Shown: positions 46,881 to 55,902 of the stretch, one piece after another
Layout: each line of letters starts with the position of its first letter
Numbering within the stretch: position 1 is the stretch's first letter
Assembly (NCBI GenBank): GCA_022564295.1
Contig: JADFLR010000024.1
Location: 1-63,632 of the forward strand
Reading direction: 5' to 3'
From: Bacteroidota bacterium
GTDB taxonomy: Bacteria > Bacteroidota > Ignavibacteria > Ignavibacteriales > Ignavibacteriaceae
Length of the DNA: 63,632 bases
Notes under the pieces: model-generated
Told to the model about the DNA's origin: nothing
What the model saw: only the letters and a program-made list of their open reading frames with translations
Database searches by the model: none
Made by a program: the position numbers and the translations under genes

Positions 46881-48176
46881 TCAACTAAACTCTGCGATAC
46901 TGTTCAACTGATTTAAAAAGTTCGGATTGGAAACACTCACACATTCAAAACCATTTACTTCGCTTCCCTTCTCTGTTAAAGAAGCTAATACACTAAAACC
47001 CATTGCGATTCTATGATCACCATAACTTTCAAATGATTGATAACTATTCTCTAATTTCCCGCCGATTGAAAAACCATCATCAAATTCTGTAATATCAAAT
47101 CCGGCTTTATTTAAATTTAAACAGATAGAATTGATCCTGTCACTTTCTTTCACTCTTAACTCTTTTGCACCTCTAACTATAAAATCATCTTCGGCAAGTG
47201 CACCGGCAATTGAGAGAATTGGAATTTCATCTATTATACCGGGAATAATGTTTGGATCAATTTCAATGTTTTTTAATTCGCTGCTCTTTACAATTACATC
47301 TCCAAACGGTTCATTGTTTGAATTGCCCTTTGGAGTGATGATAATTTCCGCTCCCATACTTATCAGTATATTCAGAAAATTAGTTCTTGTTTCATTTAAA
47401 GAAATGTTGCGCAAAATTAAGTTTGAATTTTTAGAAATCAATGTTAACACAATAAAAAATGCTGCTGTAGAAATATCTCCGGGAATAAAATAATCCGCAG
47501 GTTTTGGATAGAACGCACTTGAAATTTTTGTGATCTTTTTCCCTCCGATTATTTCAACGGGAAGATTAAGCATTCTTTCGGTATGATCGCGGGTAAACAA
47601 ATTATTTTCTTCAACAGTAGTAAAATCTTCACTGTGCAATCCCGCCAACAATACAGCTCCTTTTACCTGGGCACTTGAAACCGGAAGGATATAATCGATT
47701 GCTTTTATTCTATCACAAGGTAGAATATGAAGCGGGAGTTTTCCATCTTTGCTTATAATTTTGCAGCCCATTTTTTCAAGTGGTTCAATTATCCGTCCCA
47801 TCGGTCTGTTAGATAAAGATTCATCACCGGTGATAACAGTTGGAAAATCCTGTACAGCAAGCACTCCGCTAATCAATCGTGAAGTAGTTCCTGAATTTCC
47901 GCAATATAGAGGTGAATCCGACTCATTAAATCCTTTAAAACCAGCACCTTCAATTCTATAAACTTCACCTACATTGTTTATATTTACACCTACTTTTGCA
48001 AAGCACTCGATTGTAGTATTTACATCCTGTGAGTCTGCAAGATTTTTTATTGTTGATTTCCCATCAGCTAAAGCGGAAAAAATAAGTGCACGATGAGATA
48101 TTGATTTGTCACCAGGTAAAGATAATTCACCACGAACTTTAGAGATATTTGAAAAGTTCTGTTTCATTTCTTTCAT
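46881..48176 (-). CDS. aroA: 3-phosphoshikimate 1-carboxyvinyltransferase (EPSP synthase)
   Basis: Sixth step of the shikimate pathway. LSLPGDKSISHRALIFSALADG, YCGNSGTTSRL, TGDESLSNRPMGR, VKGAVLLAGL, KESDRI and YGDHRIAMGF are all canonical. 431 residues. Class (glyphosate sensitivity) not assigned, although GNSGTTSR differs from the usual GNAGT by Ala to Ser. It follows trmH by six bases. Confidence 0.97.
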   Translation of the reverse strand: MKEMKQNFSNISKVRGELSLPGDKSISHRALIFSALADGKSTIKNLADSQDVNTTIECFAKVGVNINNVGEVYRIEGAGFKGFNESDSPLYCGNSGTTSRLISGVLAVQDFPTVITGDESLSNRPMGRIIEPLEKMGCKIISKDGKLPLHILPCDRIKAIDYILPVSSAQVKGAVLLAGLHSEDFTTVEENNLFTRDHTERMLNLPVEIIGGKKITKISSAFYPKPADYFIPGDISTAAFFIVLTLISKNSNLILRNISLNETRTNFLNILISMGAEIIITPKGNSNNEPFGDVIVKSSELKNIEIDPNIIPGIIDEIPILSIAGALAEDDFIVRGAKELRVKESDRINSICLNLNKAGFDITEFDDGFSIGGKLENSYQSFESYGDHRIAMGFSVLASLTEKGSEVNGFECVSVSNPNFLNQLNSIAEFS

Positions 48177-48182
48177 TAATGA

Positions 48183-48773
48183 TTATTTTTTACTCCACTT
48201 AGTAACCAGCTCTTCGATTTCTATTGAGGAATAATTTGGATTATCATACATGCCTTTTAGTTTTCTTTGTCGTAGTGCTTCATAAATTGTTATAGCAGCA
48301 GAGACAGAAACATTTAAACTCTGCACCATTCCATACATCGGAATTAAAAATCTTTCATCCGCCAGCTTTGCAGCATCTTCCGAAATTCCTCTGTGCTCAT
48401 TACCTAAAACGATTGCAACTTTATCCGTAAAATCAAGATCAAAAATTTCTTTAGCATCATCCGATATTTGCGATGCATAAATTTTAAAACCTTCCTTCCT
48501 TAATGAATTGTAGCATTCATCAACACTTTTAAATTTTTCTCTTTCAATCCATTTAAATGCAGAAGCAGATGACTTTTGACCAATTTTGGGAAACTTCTCT
48601 ATATAATAAAGAAGTGAAACTTTTGGAATACCCGCTGCATCGCATGTTCGGAATATGGCGCTAACATTGTGAGGGTCGTGTATGTTTTCAATAACTAACT
48701 TTAGTGTTGGTTGTCTTGCTTCTACAACCGATCTTATTTTATTTGTTCTTCGTTCTGTCCTGATATTTATCAT
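48183..48773 (-). CDS. TrmH-type tRNA/rRNA 2'-O-methyltransferase (SPOUT)
   Basis: 196 residues with the knotted SPOUT motifs: LVIENIHDPHNVSAIFRTCDAAGI (with the catalytic Asn/Arg), AIVLGNEHRGISED and IPMYGMVQSLNVSVSAAITIYEALRQR. Best fits TrmH (Gm18 of tRNA). It lies two bases after the HicB-like gene and six before aroA, in one unit. Confidence 0.92.
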   Translation of the reverse strand: MINIRTERRTNKIRSVVEARQPTLKLVIENIHDPHNVSAIFRTCDAAGIPKVSLLYYIEKFPKIGQKSSASAFKWIEREKFKSVDECYNSLRKEGFKIYASQISDDAKEIFDLDFTDKVAIVLGNEHRGISEDAAKLADERFLIPMYGMVQSLNVSVSAAITIYEALRQRKLKGMYDNPNYSSIEIEELVTKWSKK

Positions 48774-48775
48774 CC

Positions 48776-49000
48776 TTAAGATTTATTGAACACTAATTTG
48801 TAAACAGAGATATTTGATTTAACCCTCGCTTTATCCAATTTAAAATTATCGGATTTTGTATTAAGATAAAATGAAGCAAGTTCAATTATCTTATCAAGAA
48901 CTGTCTCTTCATCGTGTGCCCAGCTTTCACACCCTTTGAGCGAAGGAATTTCTGCGGTGTAACCATCATCCGATTTTGTTACTATCACATCAAGAATCAT
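48776..49000 (-). CDS. Orphan HicB-like protein
   Basis: 74 residues: VIVTKSDDGYTAEIPSLKGCESWAHDEETVLDKIIELASFYL is the HicB-type fold (strand, PxLxGC turn, helix). No HicA toxin or DNA-binding tail is present, so it is not a recognisable toxin-antitoxin pair. It is coupled to trmH with a two-base gap, which suggests a housekeeping role. Confidence 0.8.
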   Translation of the reverse strand: MILDVIVTKSDDGYTAEIPSLKGCESWAHDEETVLDKIIELASFYLNTKSDNFKLDKARVKSNISVYKLVFNKS

Positions 49001-49197
49001 ATTTTACTTTATTCTCATTTGCAATTTATTGTAAATTCAGTCATAATATTATTGGTCTAAAGTCTATTTAGTAATTGTTATTATCTTTCCAATGATTTAA
49101 ATAGGCAGTTTCATAATCAGGGGCTCACACTAGATCCATTTCTTAAAAAGATAGGGACCTTTAAAAATGAGGCAATTTTATCCCGAATTAAGATGGC

Positions 49198-49292
49198 TTT
49201 GTCATAAATATGATAAACCTGCCATTTCCGTGAAAACGGAAATCTATAACCTTTATTACAGTTTAGATTCCCACTTTTATAGCAATGACAAA
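49198..49292. repeat. Small inverted-repeat element
   Basis: Perfect 8-base ends TTTGTCAT / ATGACAAA with an inner hairpin ATTTCCGTGAAAACGGAAAT. It occupies the middle of the 335-base gap 49001-49335; nothing else is seen there. Its ends resemble those of the element at 18491-18560. Confidence 0.45.
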
Positions 49293-49335
49293 CTAAGAAT
49301 ACTGACTTTTTAGAGTGAACTCCTTATACGATATA

Positions 49336-50214
49336 TTAATAATCACCTGTTGACATTTCCCCCGATACAATTTTAACACTTGCACTTGCGCCAATTCTGT
49401 CAGCACCACTGGCAATCAAAGCATCAGCATCTTCTCTCGATCTTATTCCCCCTGCTGCTTTAACTCCAATTTTTCTTCCTACAACATATTTCATCAACGC
49501 AACATCGCCAACAGTTGCACCGCCTGTACTGAAACCTGTAGAAGTTTTCACAAAATTCGCTCCGACTTTTTTGCATATTAAAGATGCTTTAACTTTTTCT
49601 TCATCTGTTAGCAATGCAGTTTCGATAATAACTTTTGTTAATACATTTCTCCGTTTGGCAGTATTCACAATTGCACGAACATCTTTTTCAACATAATCAT
49701 AATTGCCTTCTTTTAACTGCCCGATATTAATAACCATATCAACCTCATCAGCACCGTTGTTTATTGCCTGCTCTGTTTCAAACTGCTTTACTTCTGTGGT
49801 TGTTGTACCCAAAGGAAACCCAATTACAGTACATACTTTAACAGATGTACCTTTTAACAAATCACTGCAAAGGGAAACATAAGAAGGATTGATACATACA
49901 GATGCGAAAGAATATTCCTTTGCTTCTTTACAAAGTACTTTAATTTGTGCCGGCGTAGCATCTTGCTTAAGTAAGGTGTGATCTATCATTCCGGCTACCT
50001 TTTTATCTTTTAATTCATCGCCGATACCCATTCCTGCTGCAATACGCGAAGCACCAACATTTACAATATTATTTACCGCTTTGGGCTGTGTAACTACATT
50101 GGTTTCCCAACCTCTGCAGGATTCTTCCTTACGATAAAAATCTCTTAAAGTTTTTTCAAGAAATTCTATTGAAACATCTTCCTTACCAATATTATGATCC
50201 ATTTTTTTCACCAT
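49336..50214 (-). CDS. deoC: Deoxyribose-phosphate aldolase
   Basis: Cleaves deoxyribose-5-P to glyceraldehyde-3-P and acetaldehyde. The barrel has [59 protein letters not shown] and the Schiff-base Lys in [14 protein letters not shown]. At 292 residues it has an extra 70-residue N-terminus ([18 protein letters not shown]...) compared with the 220-250 of most DeoC. It overlaps folD by 23 bases. Confidence 0.95.
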   Translation of the reverse strand: MVKKMDHNIGKEDVSIEFLEKTLRDFYRKEESCRGWETNVVTQPKAVNNIVNVGASRIAAGMGIGDELKDKKVAGMIDHTLLKQDATPAQIKVLCKEAKEYSFASVCINPSYVSLCSDLLKGTSVKVCTVIGFPLGTTTTEVKQFETEQAINNGADEVDMVINIGQLKEGNYDYVEKDVRAIVNTAKRRNVLTKVIIETALLTDEEKVKASLICKKVGANFVKTSTGFSTGGATVGDVALMKYVVGRKIGVKAAGGIRSREDADALIASGADRIGASASVKIVSGEMSTGDY

Positions 50215-51082
50215 ATTTTAAATAAGCATTATATGTGTTTGTTAATAGCATTGCAATTGTCATCGGTCCCACACCCCCGGGTACAGGCGTAATATACGAA
50301 GCTTTTTCTGCAACTTCATCAAACGCAACATCGCCGGTAAGCCGGTAACCTTTTAGTTTTGATGAATCCTCTACCCTGTTTATTCCAACATCAATAACAA
50401 CAACACCTTCTTTTACCATATCTGCTTTTACAAATTCAGGAACACCGATGGCAGCAATCAGAATATCTGCCTGTTTTGTATAATAAGATACATCGGGAGC
50501 AGCGGAATGGCAAATTGTAATGATAGAATTTGCGTGCTCCTTTTTTTGAAGCATAATATTTGCAATCGGTTTACCAACAATATTGCTTCTCCCAAGAACA
50601 ACAATATGCTTTCCTTTTGTATCAATTTTATACCGAATCAGCAATTCCTGAATTCCTGCGGGTGTGCAGGGGCGGAAAGTATCTTTTCCAGTCACTAATT
50701 TACCAACACTTAACGGATGAAATCCATCCACATCTTTTTCAGGTGAGATTGCCTCAATTATATTATCCTCGTTAATGTGCTCCGGTAAAGGAAGCTGTAC
50801 TAATATTCCGTGATAATCTGGATTATTATTATAGGATTCGACGATATTCAATAATTCTTTTTCTGAAATATCGGAAGGCATTTCTTCGGTTTTCGTTCTC
50901 ATTCCTATTTCATTACAAGCTTTGCCTTTACTCTTTACATATAATTTAGATGCAGGATCATCACCTACAAGAATAGTAACTAGACCGGGAACATTCTTCC
51001 CTTCATCTTTTAATTTTTGAATATCCGTTTTTAATTCTTCACGGATTTCCTGTGCTGTTCTTTTACCGTCTATTAATATCAT
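50192..51082 (-). CDS. folD: Methylene-tetrahydrofolate dehydrogenase/cyclohydrolase
   Basis: Bifunctional one-carbon enzyme. [14 protein letters not shown] with the catalytic Lys, [44 protein letters not shown] and [14 protein letters not shown] are all present. 296 residues is normal. It overlaps deoC and is its upstream partner. Confidence 0.97.
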   Translation of the reverse strand: MILIDGKRTAQEIREELKTDIQKLKDEGKNVPGLVTILVGDDPASKLYVKSKGKACNEIGMRTKTEEMPSDISEKELLNIVESYNNNPDYHGILVQLPLPEHINEDNIIEAISPEKDVDGFHPLSVGKLVTGKDTFRPCTPAGIQELLIRYKIDTKGKHIVVLGRSNIVGKPIANIMLQKKEHANSIITICHSAAPDVSYYTKQADILIAAIGVPEFVKADMVKEGVVVIDVGINRVEDSSKLKGYRLTGDVAFDEVAEKASYITPVPGGVGPMTIAMLLTNTYNAYLKYGEKNGS

Positions 51083-51254
51083 TATAAATTCAAGTTAATA
51101 TAAATCCTAAAAATCAATGCCTAAATATACACTTAACGGTAGAATTATTAATTATTTGAGATATAGAAATTCAAGATCGGTGTGGTAATTAGCCGGCAAG
51201 TCTAAATACAAGGATGTTTTAAATTTGAATTAATAATGAAAATAACTCTAATTG

Positions 51255-51392
51255 TCATTCAACAAGAATATTGTCAATATTTTTCGAATCCAGCTTATTT
51301 ATGTTTTTCATTGCAATAACAAATTTCCCTCTGAATGACACATGTTTGATCCAACTTCCTTTTGCGCTTCGAACCATCAATTCAATCTGCAT
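51255..51392 (-). CDS. Small 45-codon ORF downstream of the methyltransferase
   Basis: Reads MQIELMVRSAKGSWIKHVSF and continues to ...IDNILVE, starting 14 bases after the DNA methyltransferase stop on the same strand. Basic and mixed in composition, no known family. The close spacing and sensible composition are the only support. The remaining 51083-51254 of this 323-base gap shows nothing. Confidence 0.35.
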   Translation of the reverse strand: MQIELMVRSAKGSWIKHVSFRGKFVIAMKNINKLDSKNIDNILVE

Positions 51393-51405
51393 ATAATAAC
51401 TGCAG

Positions 51406-52389
51406 CTAATCATAAATTAAATTGTAGTATTGTTTTAAATAAGATTTAATTTTTCTACTTTTTTTAATTTCATCAGCAAAAGGATTTGAGTTCTGCCAAC
51501 CGGTTTTTCCTTGCTTTCGTAGTCGTTCTAGTCTTCTTATAGTTATTTCGCAGAAGACAGGATCAATATCAATTGTATAGCATTTTCTATTTTTTAACTC
51601 AGCCGAGATTAAAGTTGCACCCGAATGTGAAAAGATATCTGTTATGAGTTCGCCTTGCTTAGAGCTCGCTTCAATAATTCTTATTATAGATTTAATCGGT
51701 TTTTGGGCGTAACATCCGTTAACATTTTCTTCCATTCTATAAAATATTTGTTGAACATCAACCCAAACATTTCCTGCACGAATAAACTTTGATTTACTTC
51801 TTCCTGGATTATCGGTTTTTTCTCCTTTAACAGTTTTATAATACCCCTTCAAAACTTTAGGAATATCAGTGTACTCTGCTTCAACGTAAAATTTGGGATT
51901 ACCTTTTATATAGTACAGTAATTCCTGGCGAACAGACATCCAGTTTTTTTGCGTACCGTAACCGCGCTGATTCCGCATTGTAATAAAACTTCTGGAATTA
52001 AACTCTGTTTCACTCATCATCTGAATGAATTGAGGCAACGGCTGAAAATGAAATTTTTGATCGGCGCCTAACCAAATGTATAATGAAGAATTTGGTTTTA
52101 GAATATTGTAAGAATTTTTAACCCAGGTTTTACACCAATTAATAAATTCCTTTAACTCTCTCTCTTTAAAAGCAACAAAATTATAAGGTGGATCGTGTAT
52201 TGCAAGTACAGCTTTTTTTCTTTCGAATAATTTATTAATATCTTTATTGTTTACAGCATCCAAACAACCAACTTTATGTATGCCAAGCGCGTCCTCCCAA
52301 ATCTCACCCTTTTTTAACCGGCAAAAAGGAAGTAATAATTTTTGTAAAGTTTCATCCTGATCAATTCTTGGAAGGGGTTGCTTGATCAT
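51406..52389 (-). CDS. Site-specific DNA methyltransferase (N4-cytosine/N6-adenine class)
   Basis: 327 residues. Catalytic motif IV DPPY at residues 66-69 comes first and the AdoMet-binding segment DIFSHSGATLISAELKNR (F-x-G-x-G-like) near 250, the order of beta-class enzymes of the PF01555 type. The target sequence is unknown and no restriction endonuclease lies near, so it looks like an orphan methylase. It overlaps ymdB by four bases, an unusual coupling for a modification gene. Confidence 0.88.
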   Translation of the reverse strand: MIKQPLPRIDQDETLQKLLLPFCRLKKGEIWEDALGIHKVGCLDAVNNKDINKLFERKKAVLAIHDPPYNFVAFKERELKEFINWCKTWVKNSYNILKPNSSLYIWLGADQKFHFQPLPQFIQMMSETEFNSRSFITMRNQRGYGTQKNWMSVRQELLYYIKGNPKFYVEAEYTDIPKVLKGYYKTVKGEKTDNPGRSKSKFIRAGNVWVDVQQIFYRMEENVNGCYAQKPIKSIIRIIEASSKQGELITDIFSHSGATLISAELKNRKCYTIDIDPVFCEITIRRLERLRKQGKTGWQNSNPFADEIKKSRKIKSYLKQYYNLIYD

Positions 52390-53198
52390 TTAGTTTCAGA
52401 AATCTTTGTCTCAAATTCAGGAAAAAGTATTCGTTCTATTTCCAATGTCTTTCCTGTATCAACATCAATTTTCAGGAATATGCCACACAGATGAACATTG
52501 TTTTTTGCAGTTTCATATTTTTGTGGAGTTTGATATAAGAAACGGTTAAGAGCCGGCTGAACTTTCATTCCAATTACAGAATCATACGGTCCGGTCATTC
52601 CAACATCTGTGATGTAAGCAGTTCCGCCCGGCAATATTCTTTCATCGGATGTTTGTATATGAGTATGAGTACCAAGTAATGCACTCACTTTACCATCGAG
52701 AAAATTAGACATTGCAACCTTTTCTGCGGTGGCTTCGGCGTGCATATCTACAATAATTACTTTTGTTTCATTCTTAAATTTTGAAAGTGCCCACTCCGCA
52801 CTTCTGAAAGGACAATCAATCGAAGCCATAAAAGTTCTTCCCTGCAAATTGAGCACTGCAACTTTCCCATTTTCAGTTTCAGCAATATAGTAACCGTTAC
52901 CGCGTGTACCTCGTGGATAGTTTAGCGGTCGCAGTGAACGTGATTCTTTCTTCAGGTAATCCTGTGATTGAAACCTATCCCACGTATGGTTGCCCCCCGT
53001 TATAACGTGAACACCGAGGTTGAATAGGAACTCACCTTCCTTAACAGTGCAGCCCTTACCGTCAGCCGCATTTTCTCCGTTAGCAATAACAAAATCGGCT
53101 TTGTATTTTTTTATTAAACCTGGCAGCCATGTTTCAACCATTTTTAAACCCGGTTCACCAACTACATCGCCGATAAAAAGTATTTTTATAGATGACAT
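52386..53198 (-). CDS. ymdB: YmdB-type metallophosphoesterase
   Basis: 270 residues of the TIGR00282 family. Metal ligands in ILFIGDVVGEPGLK, DFVIANGENAADGKG, VITGGNHTWDR, VDMHAEATAEK and LLGTHTHIQTSDE match YmdB, which hydrolyses 2',3'-cyclic nucleotides and affects RNA metabolism and biofilm in Bacillus. It diverges from the exonuclease fusion gene and is coupled to the methyltransferase. Confidence 0.95.
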   Translation of the reverse strand: MSSIKILFIGDVVGEPGLKMVETWLPGLIKKYKADFVIANGENAADGKGCTVKEGEFLFNLGVHVITGGNHTWDRFQSQDYLKKESRSLRPLNYPRGTRGNGYYIAETENGKVAVLNLQGRTFMASIDCPFRSAEWALSKFKNETKVIIVDMHAEATAEKVAMSNFLDGKVSALLGTHTHIQTSDERILPGGTAYITDVGMTGPYDSVIGMKVQPALNRFLYQTPQKYETAKNNVHLCGIFLKIDVDTGKTLEIERILFPEFETKISETK

Positions 53199-53309
53199 AT
53201 TTTCTTATTTTTTCCTTTTAATATATCACAATTGAAGTAATTAGAAAAACAACAAAAATGAAAACGAAATTCACTTTGAATGAAAAATTAATAATTATAG
53301 ATTTAAATT

Positions 53310-55019
53310 ATGATTCAGGAGATATTACAAACTGCACATATTGATAATGCAGAGTTCTCAGTAATTGATGTTGAGACTACTGGGTTATCAGCAAAAACAA
53401 ATCGTATAATAGAAATAGGATTGGTAAAACTAAGAAATTATAAAATTGTAGATAGATATGAAACGCTTATTAATCCAGGCATCTACATTCCCAGTTTTAT
53501 TTCGCAGTTTACAGGAATTACGGATGAAGATGTTGCAGATGCACCTTTTTTCAGTGACATAATTGAAGATCTAAAACATTTCATCGGCGAGACAATTATT
53601 AGCGGACATAATCTTTCGTTTGATTCCTCATTCATTAAATATGAATTTTTACGAAACGGTGAGGAGCCGCTTTACAACGAACAAGTTTGTACTTTAAAAC
53701 TTGCTAGAAGGATGTTCCCTGACTTAAAAAGTAAATCTCTAACCTCCATCATAAAACATCTAAAGTTGAGAAATAAATCCGCTCACCGTGCGTTAGGTGA
53801 TGCAGAAGTGACTGCTCGTGCTTTAATTAAGATGATAAAGCAGTTAAAAAAAGAATCGAAGGTTGAGACCGTAGATGACCTGCTTAAGTTTCAGAAAAGA
53901 TCTACCACAGGTAAAACTGTAAAAATAAAGGAATCACTACGTGAAGATATTTCTTCTCTGCCAAATGCTCCGGGAGTTTATTATTTTATAAACAACCGTG
54001 GCAAAGTAATCTATGTCGGAAAAGCAAAATCTTTAAGAGACAGAATAAGATCATATTTTTCTTCTGCTGCACCGAAGAAAGCTAAAAAAATAATTACCCA
54101 GGCAAAAAGTTTAAAGATTGAAATAACAAACACAGAATTAACCGCACTTCTTTCCGAAGCGGAATCAATTAAGAAAATAAATCCAAGGCATAATTCACAA
54201 TTAAAAAAATACGGGAGTAAATACTTCTTAAAAGTAACAAAGGAGCATTCCTATCCGAAGATAGAAATATCAAATCATTTTGATTTTGACGGTAATGATT
54301 ACTTTGGCTTGTTCATTTCCCGAAAGAAAGCTGAAATTGTTCTTAATATTTTAGATAAGACCTTCAGTTTAAGAGAATGTACCGATAAAGAATTTTCAAA
54401 GCATAAAAAATGTTTTCTTGCAGATATCGAAAGATGTACCGCACCTTGCATTCACAAAGTCAACGAGGATTATAAAGAAGAATTAGAAAAGGTATATGAA
54501 TTTTTATACGGCAGGAATCAGACAGCGCTTAACCGGCTGCTGAATAAAATGAAAGAATATTCAAAGTTGGAAAAATATGAAAAAGCTGCCGAAGTTAAAG
54601 AAGTTATCGATCTTATCCTTAATCAGACTCACAAAACATCTTTGCTCGCAGAACCGGTCAACAGTGCGAATGTTTTGTTCGAGGTATCCGGACAATTTGA
54701 TAAAGATTATATTCTCCTGATAAGCGGAAAAATTTATTTGATGAAGAAAACATTAAATAAAAATTATCAGTTCGATGATGCTATGGAAGATTATTATAAT
54801 AAAACAATCAACTACAATTTAGTACCGGCAGATGAAGACCTTGAAAAAATAAAGATCACATTAAATTGGTTAATTAAAAACAGGAATAATGTAAGAACAT
54901 TTTACCTTAAAAATTATTCAAGTAAGGCTGAATTGTATTCAAATATCTCATCATTTTCATCTTCAAACAATTCATTTCGCGAAACATCGTTTGATATTAA
55001 AGACCTTGCAATAATGTAA
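53310..55019 (+). CDS. DEDDh exonuclease fused to a GIY-YIG UvrC/Cho-like nuclease
   Basis: 569 residues. N-terminal DnaQ/epsilon-type exonuclease: DVETTG (Asp20, Glu22), HNLSFDSSF, and HRALGDAEVT with the catalytic His and Asp. A GIY-YIG domain follows near 215-290 (APGVYYFINNRGKVIYVGKAKSLRDR), then CFLADIERCTAPC and a UVR-like helix pair near 430 as in UvrC/Cho. The RNase H-like second nuclease half of UvrC is absent. Such fusions are known in Actinobacteria. Probably a DNA repair nuclease. It is followed nine bases later by the eIF2B-like gene. Confidence 0.9.
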   Translation: MIQEILQTAHIDNAEFSVIDVETTGLSAKTNRIIEIGLVKLRNYKIVDRYETLINPGIYIPSFISQFTGITDEDVADAPFFSDIIEDLKHFIGETIISGHNLSFDSSFIKYEFLRNGEEPLYNEQVCTLKLARRMFPDLKSKSLTSIIKHLKLRNKSAHRALGDAEVTARALIKMIKQLKKESKVETVDDLLKFQKRSTTGKTVKIKESLREDISSLPNAPGVYYFINNRGKVIYVGKAKSLRDRIRSYFSSAAPKKAKKIITQAKSLKIEITNTELTALLSEAESIKKINPRHNSQLKKYGSKYFLKVTKEHSYPKIEISNHFDFDGNDYFGLFISRKKAEIVLNILDKTFSLRECTDKEFSKHKKCFLADIERCTAPCIHKVNEDYKEELEKVYEFLYGRNQTALNRLLNKMKEYSKLEKYEKAAEVKEVIDLILNQTHKTSLLAEPVNSANVLFEVSGQFDKDYILLISGKIYLMKKTLNKNYQFDDAMEDYYNKTINYNLVPADEDLEKIKITLNWLIKNRNNVRTFYLKNYSSKAELYSNISSFSSSNNSFRETSFDIKDLAIM

Positions 55020-55027
55020 TCTCTTTT

Positions 55028-55822
55028 ATGAAGATGAAACAAAATGAAATACTGAACAAAATTATAACTGATAGAACTTCCGGCTCTTCTGAAATACTTA
55101 CAAAGCTTAACAAATTTCTTTTATCTAATATTAAAGAAAAAGGTTTAATAATTGAATCGCTTTCCGCAGCAAGAACAAAGCTATCACACTTTGCTGTTAT
55201 TAAGAATTATATTGATGAATTAAATATGTTATTGGCTTCAGATAACTATGAGCGCTTTATCGAATATGTGAGAAATAATGAAGAAGAAGATAAATTAATT
55301 ATCAAGGAGATTTTTAAGAATATTTATAAGAAATTACCATCAGCCAAAACTATACTTACAATTTCCAAAAGCGGAACATTGATAAATGTTATTAAATTAT
55401 GGCATAAGAAAAGAACGAACTTAAATATAATAATAACAGAATCACGCCCCGCTAACGAAGGAAAGTTGATGGCGAAAGAACTTTTAAAGTGTGGTTTAAA
55501 AATAGGCATGATAACTGACGCAATGGCAGGAATATTCGTTCCAAAAGCAGATGCTGTAATTGTTGGTGCTGATGTTGTGTTAAATAACGGTAACGTGATA
55601 AATAAAACAGGAAGTTTAACTCTCGCACTTTTGTGCAAACATTATAAAAAACCGTTTTATGTGCTTGCATCAAAATCAAAATTTGTAAATAAAAAACAAC
55701 ACAAAATACACGAAGAAAGTTCTGACAATATTTGGAAATATGTTCATCCGAATTTGACAACAACTAATATTCCTTTTGAAGAAATCAACAAAGGACTTAT
55801 TACGGAAATTATAAGCGAGTGA
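55028..55822 (+). CDS. eIF-2B alpha/beta/delta-like sugar-phosphate isomerase-family protein
   Basis: 264 residues of the IF-2B/MtnA/R15P-isomerase superfamily: ILTISKSGTLINVIK, IITESRPANEGKLMAKEL, ADAVIVGADVVLNNGNVINKTGSLTLAL and KPFYVLASKSKF are characteristic. Bacterial members are isomerases (MTR-1-P, ribose-1,5-bisphosphate) rather than translation factors; which sugar cannot be told here. It is in tandem with the nuclease fusion. Confidence 0.85.
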   Translation: MKMKQNEILNKIITDRTSGSSEILTKLNKFLLSNIKEKGLIIESLSAARTKLSHFAVIKNYIDELNMLLASDNYERFIEYVRNNEEEDKLIIKEIFKNIYKKLPSAKTILTISKSGTLINVIKLWHKKRTNLNIIITESRPANEGKLMAKELLKCGLKIGMITDAMAGIFVPKADAVIVGADVVLNNGNVINKTGSLTLALLCKHYKKPFYVLASKSKFVNKKQHKIHEESSDNIWKYVHPNLTTTNIPFEEINKGLITEIISE

Positions 55823-55890
55823 ATTATTATAAAATATATTTCGCTTCTATGGATTTTGAATAATTATTGTAATACAAGTAGACACTACAA

Positions 55891-55896
55891 GAGGAG
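55891..55896 (+). promoter_or_regulatory. Strong Shine-Dalgarno site for the S9 peptidase
   Basis: GAGGAG six bases before ATG 55903, notable here because many genes in the window lack a clear site. Confidence 0.7.
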
Positions 55897-55902
55897 AATA
55901 AA

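Noticed and set aside
48776-49000. HicAB toxin-antitoxin system
   Set aside because: Only the HicB-like half is present and no small HicA dsRNA-binding protein lies beside it.
51406-52389. Restriction-modification system
   Set aside because: The methyltransferase has no nuclease or specificity gene nearby; the 45-codon ORF is too small to be one.
53310-55019. Full UvrC
   Set aside because: The GIY-YIG and Cys motifs are present, but the C-terminal RNase H-like and helix-hairpin-helix regions are absent and an exonuclease domain is fused in front.
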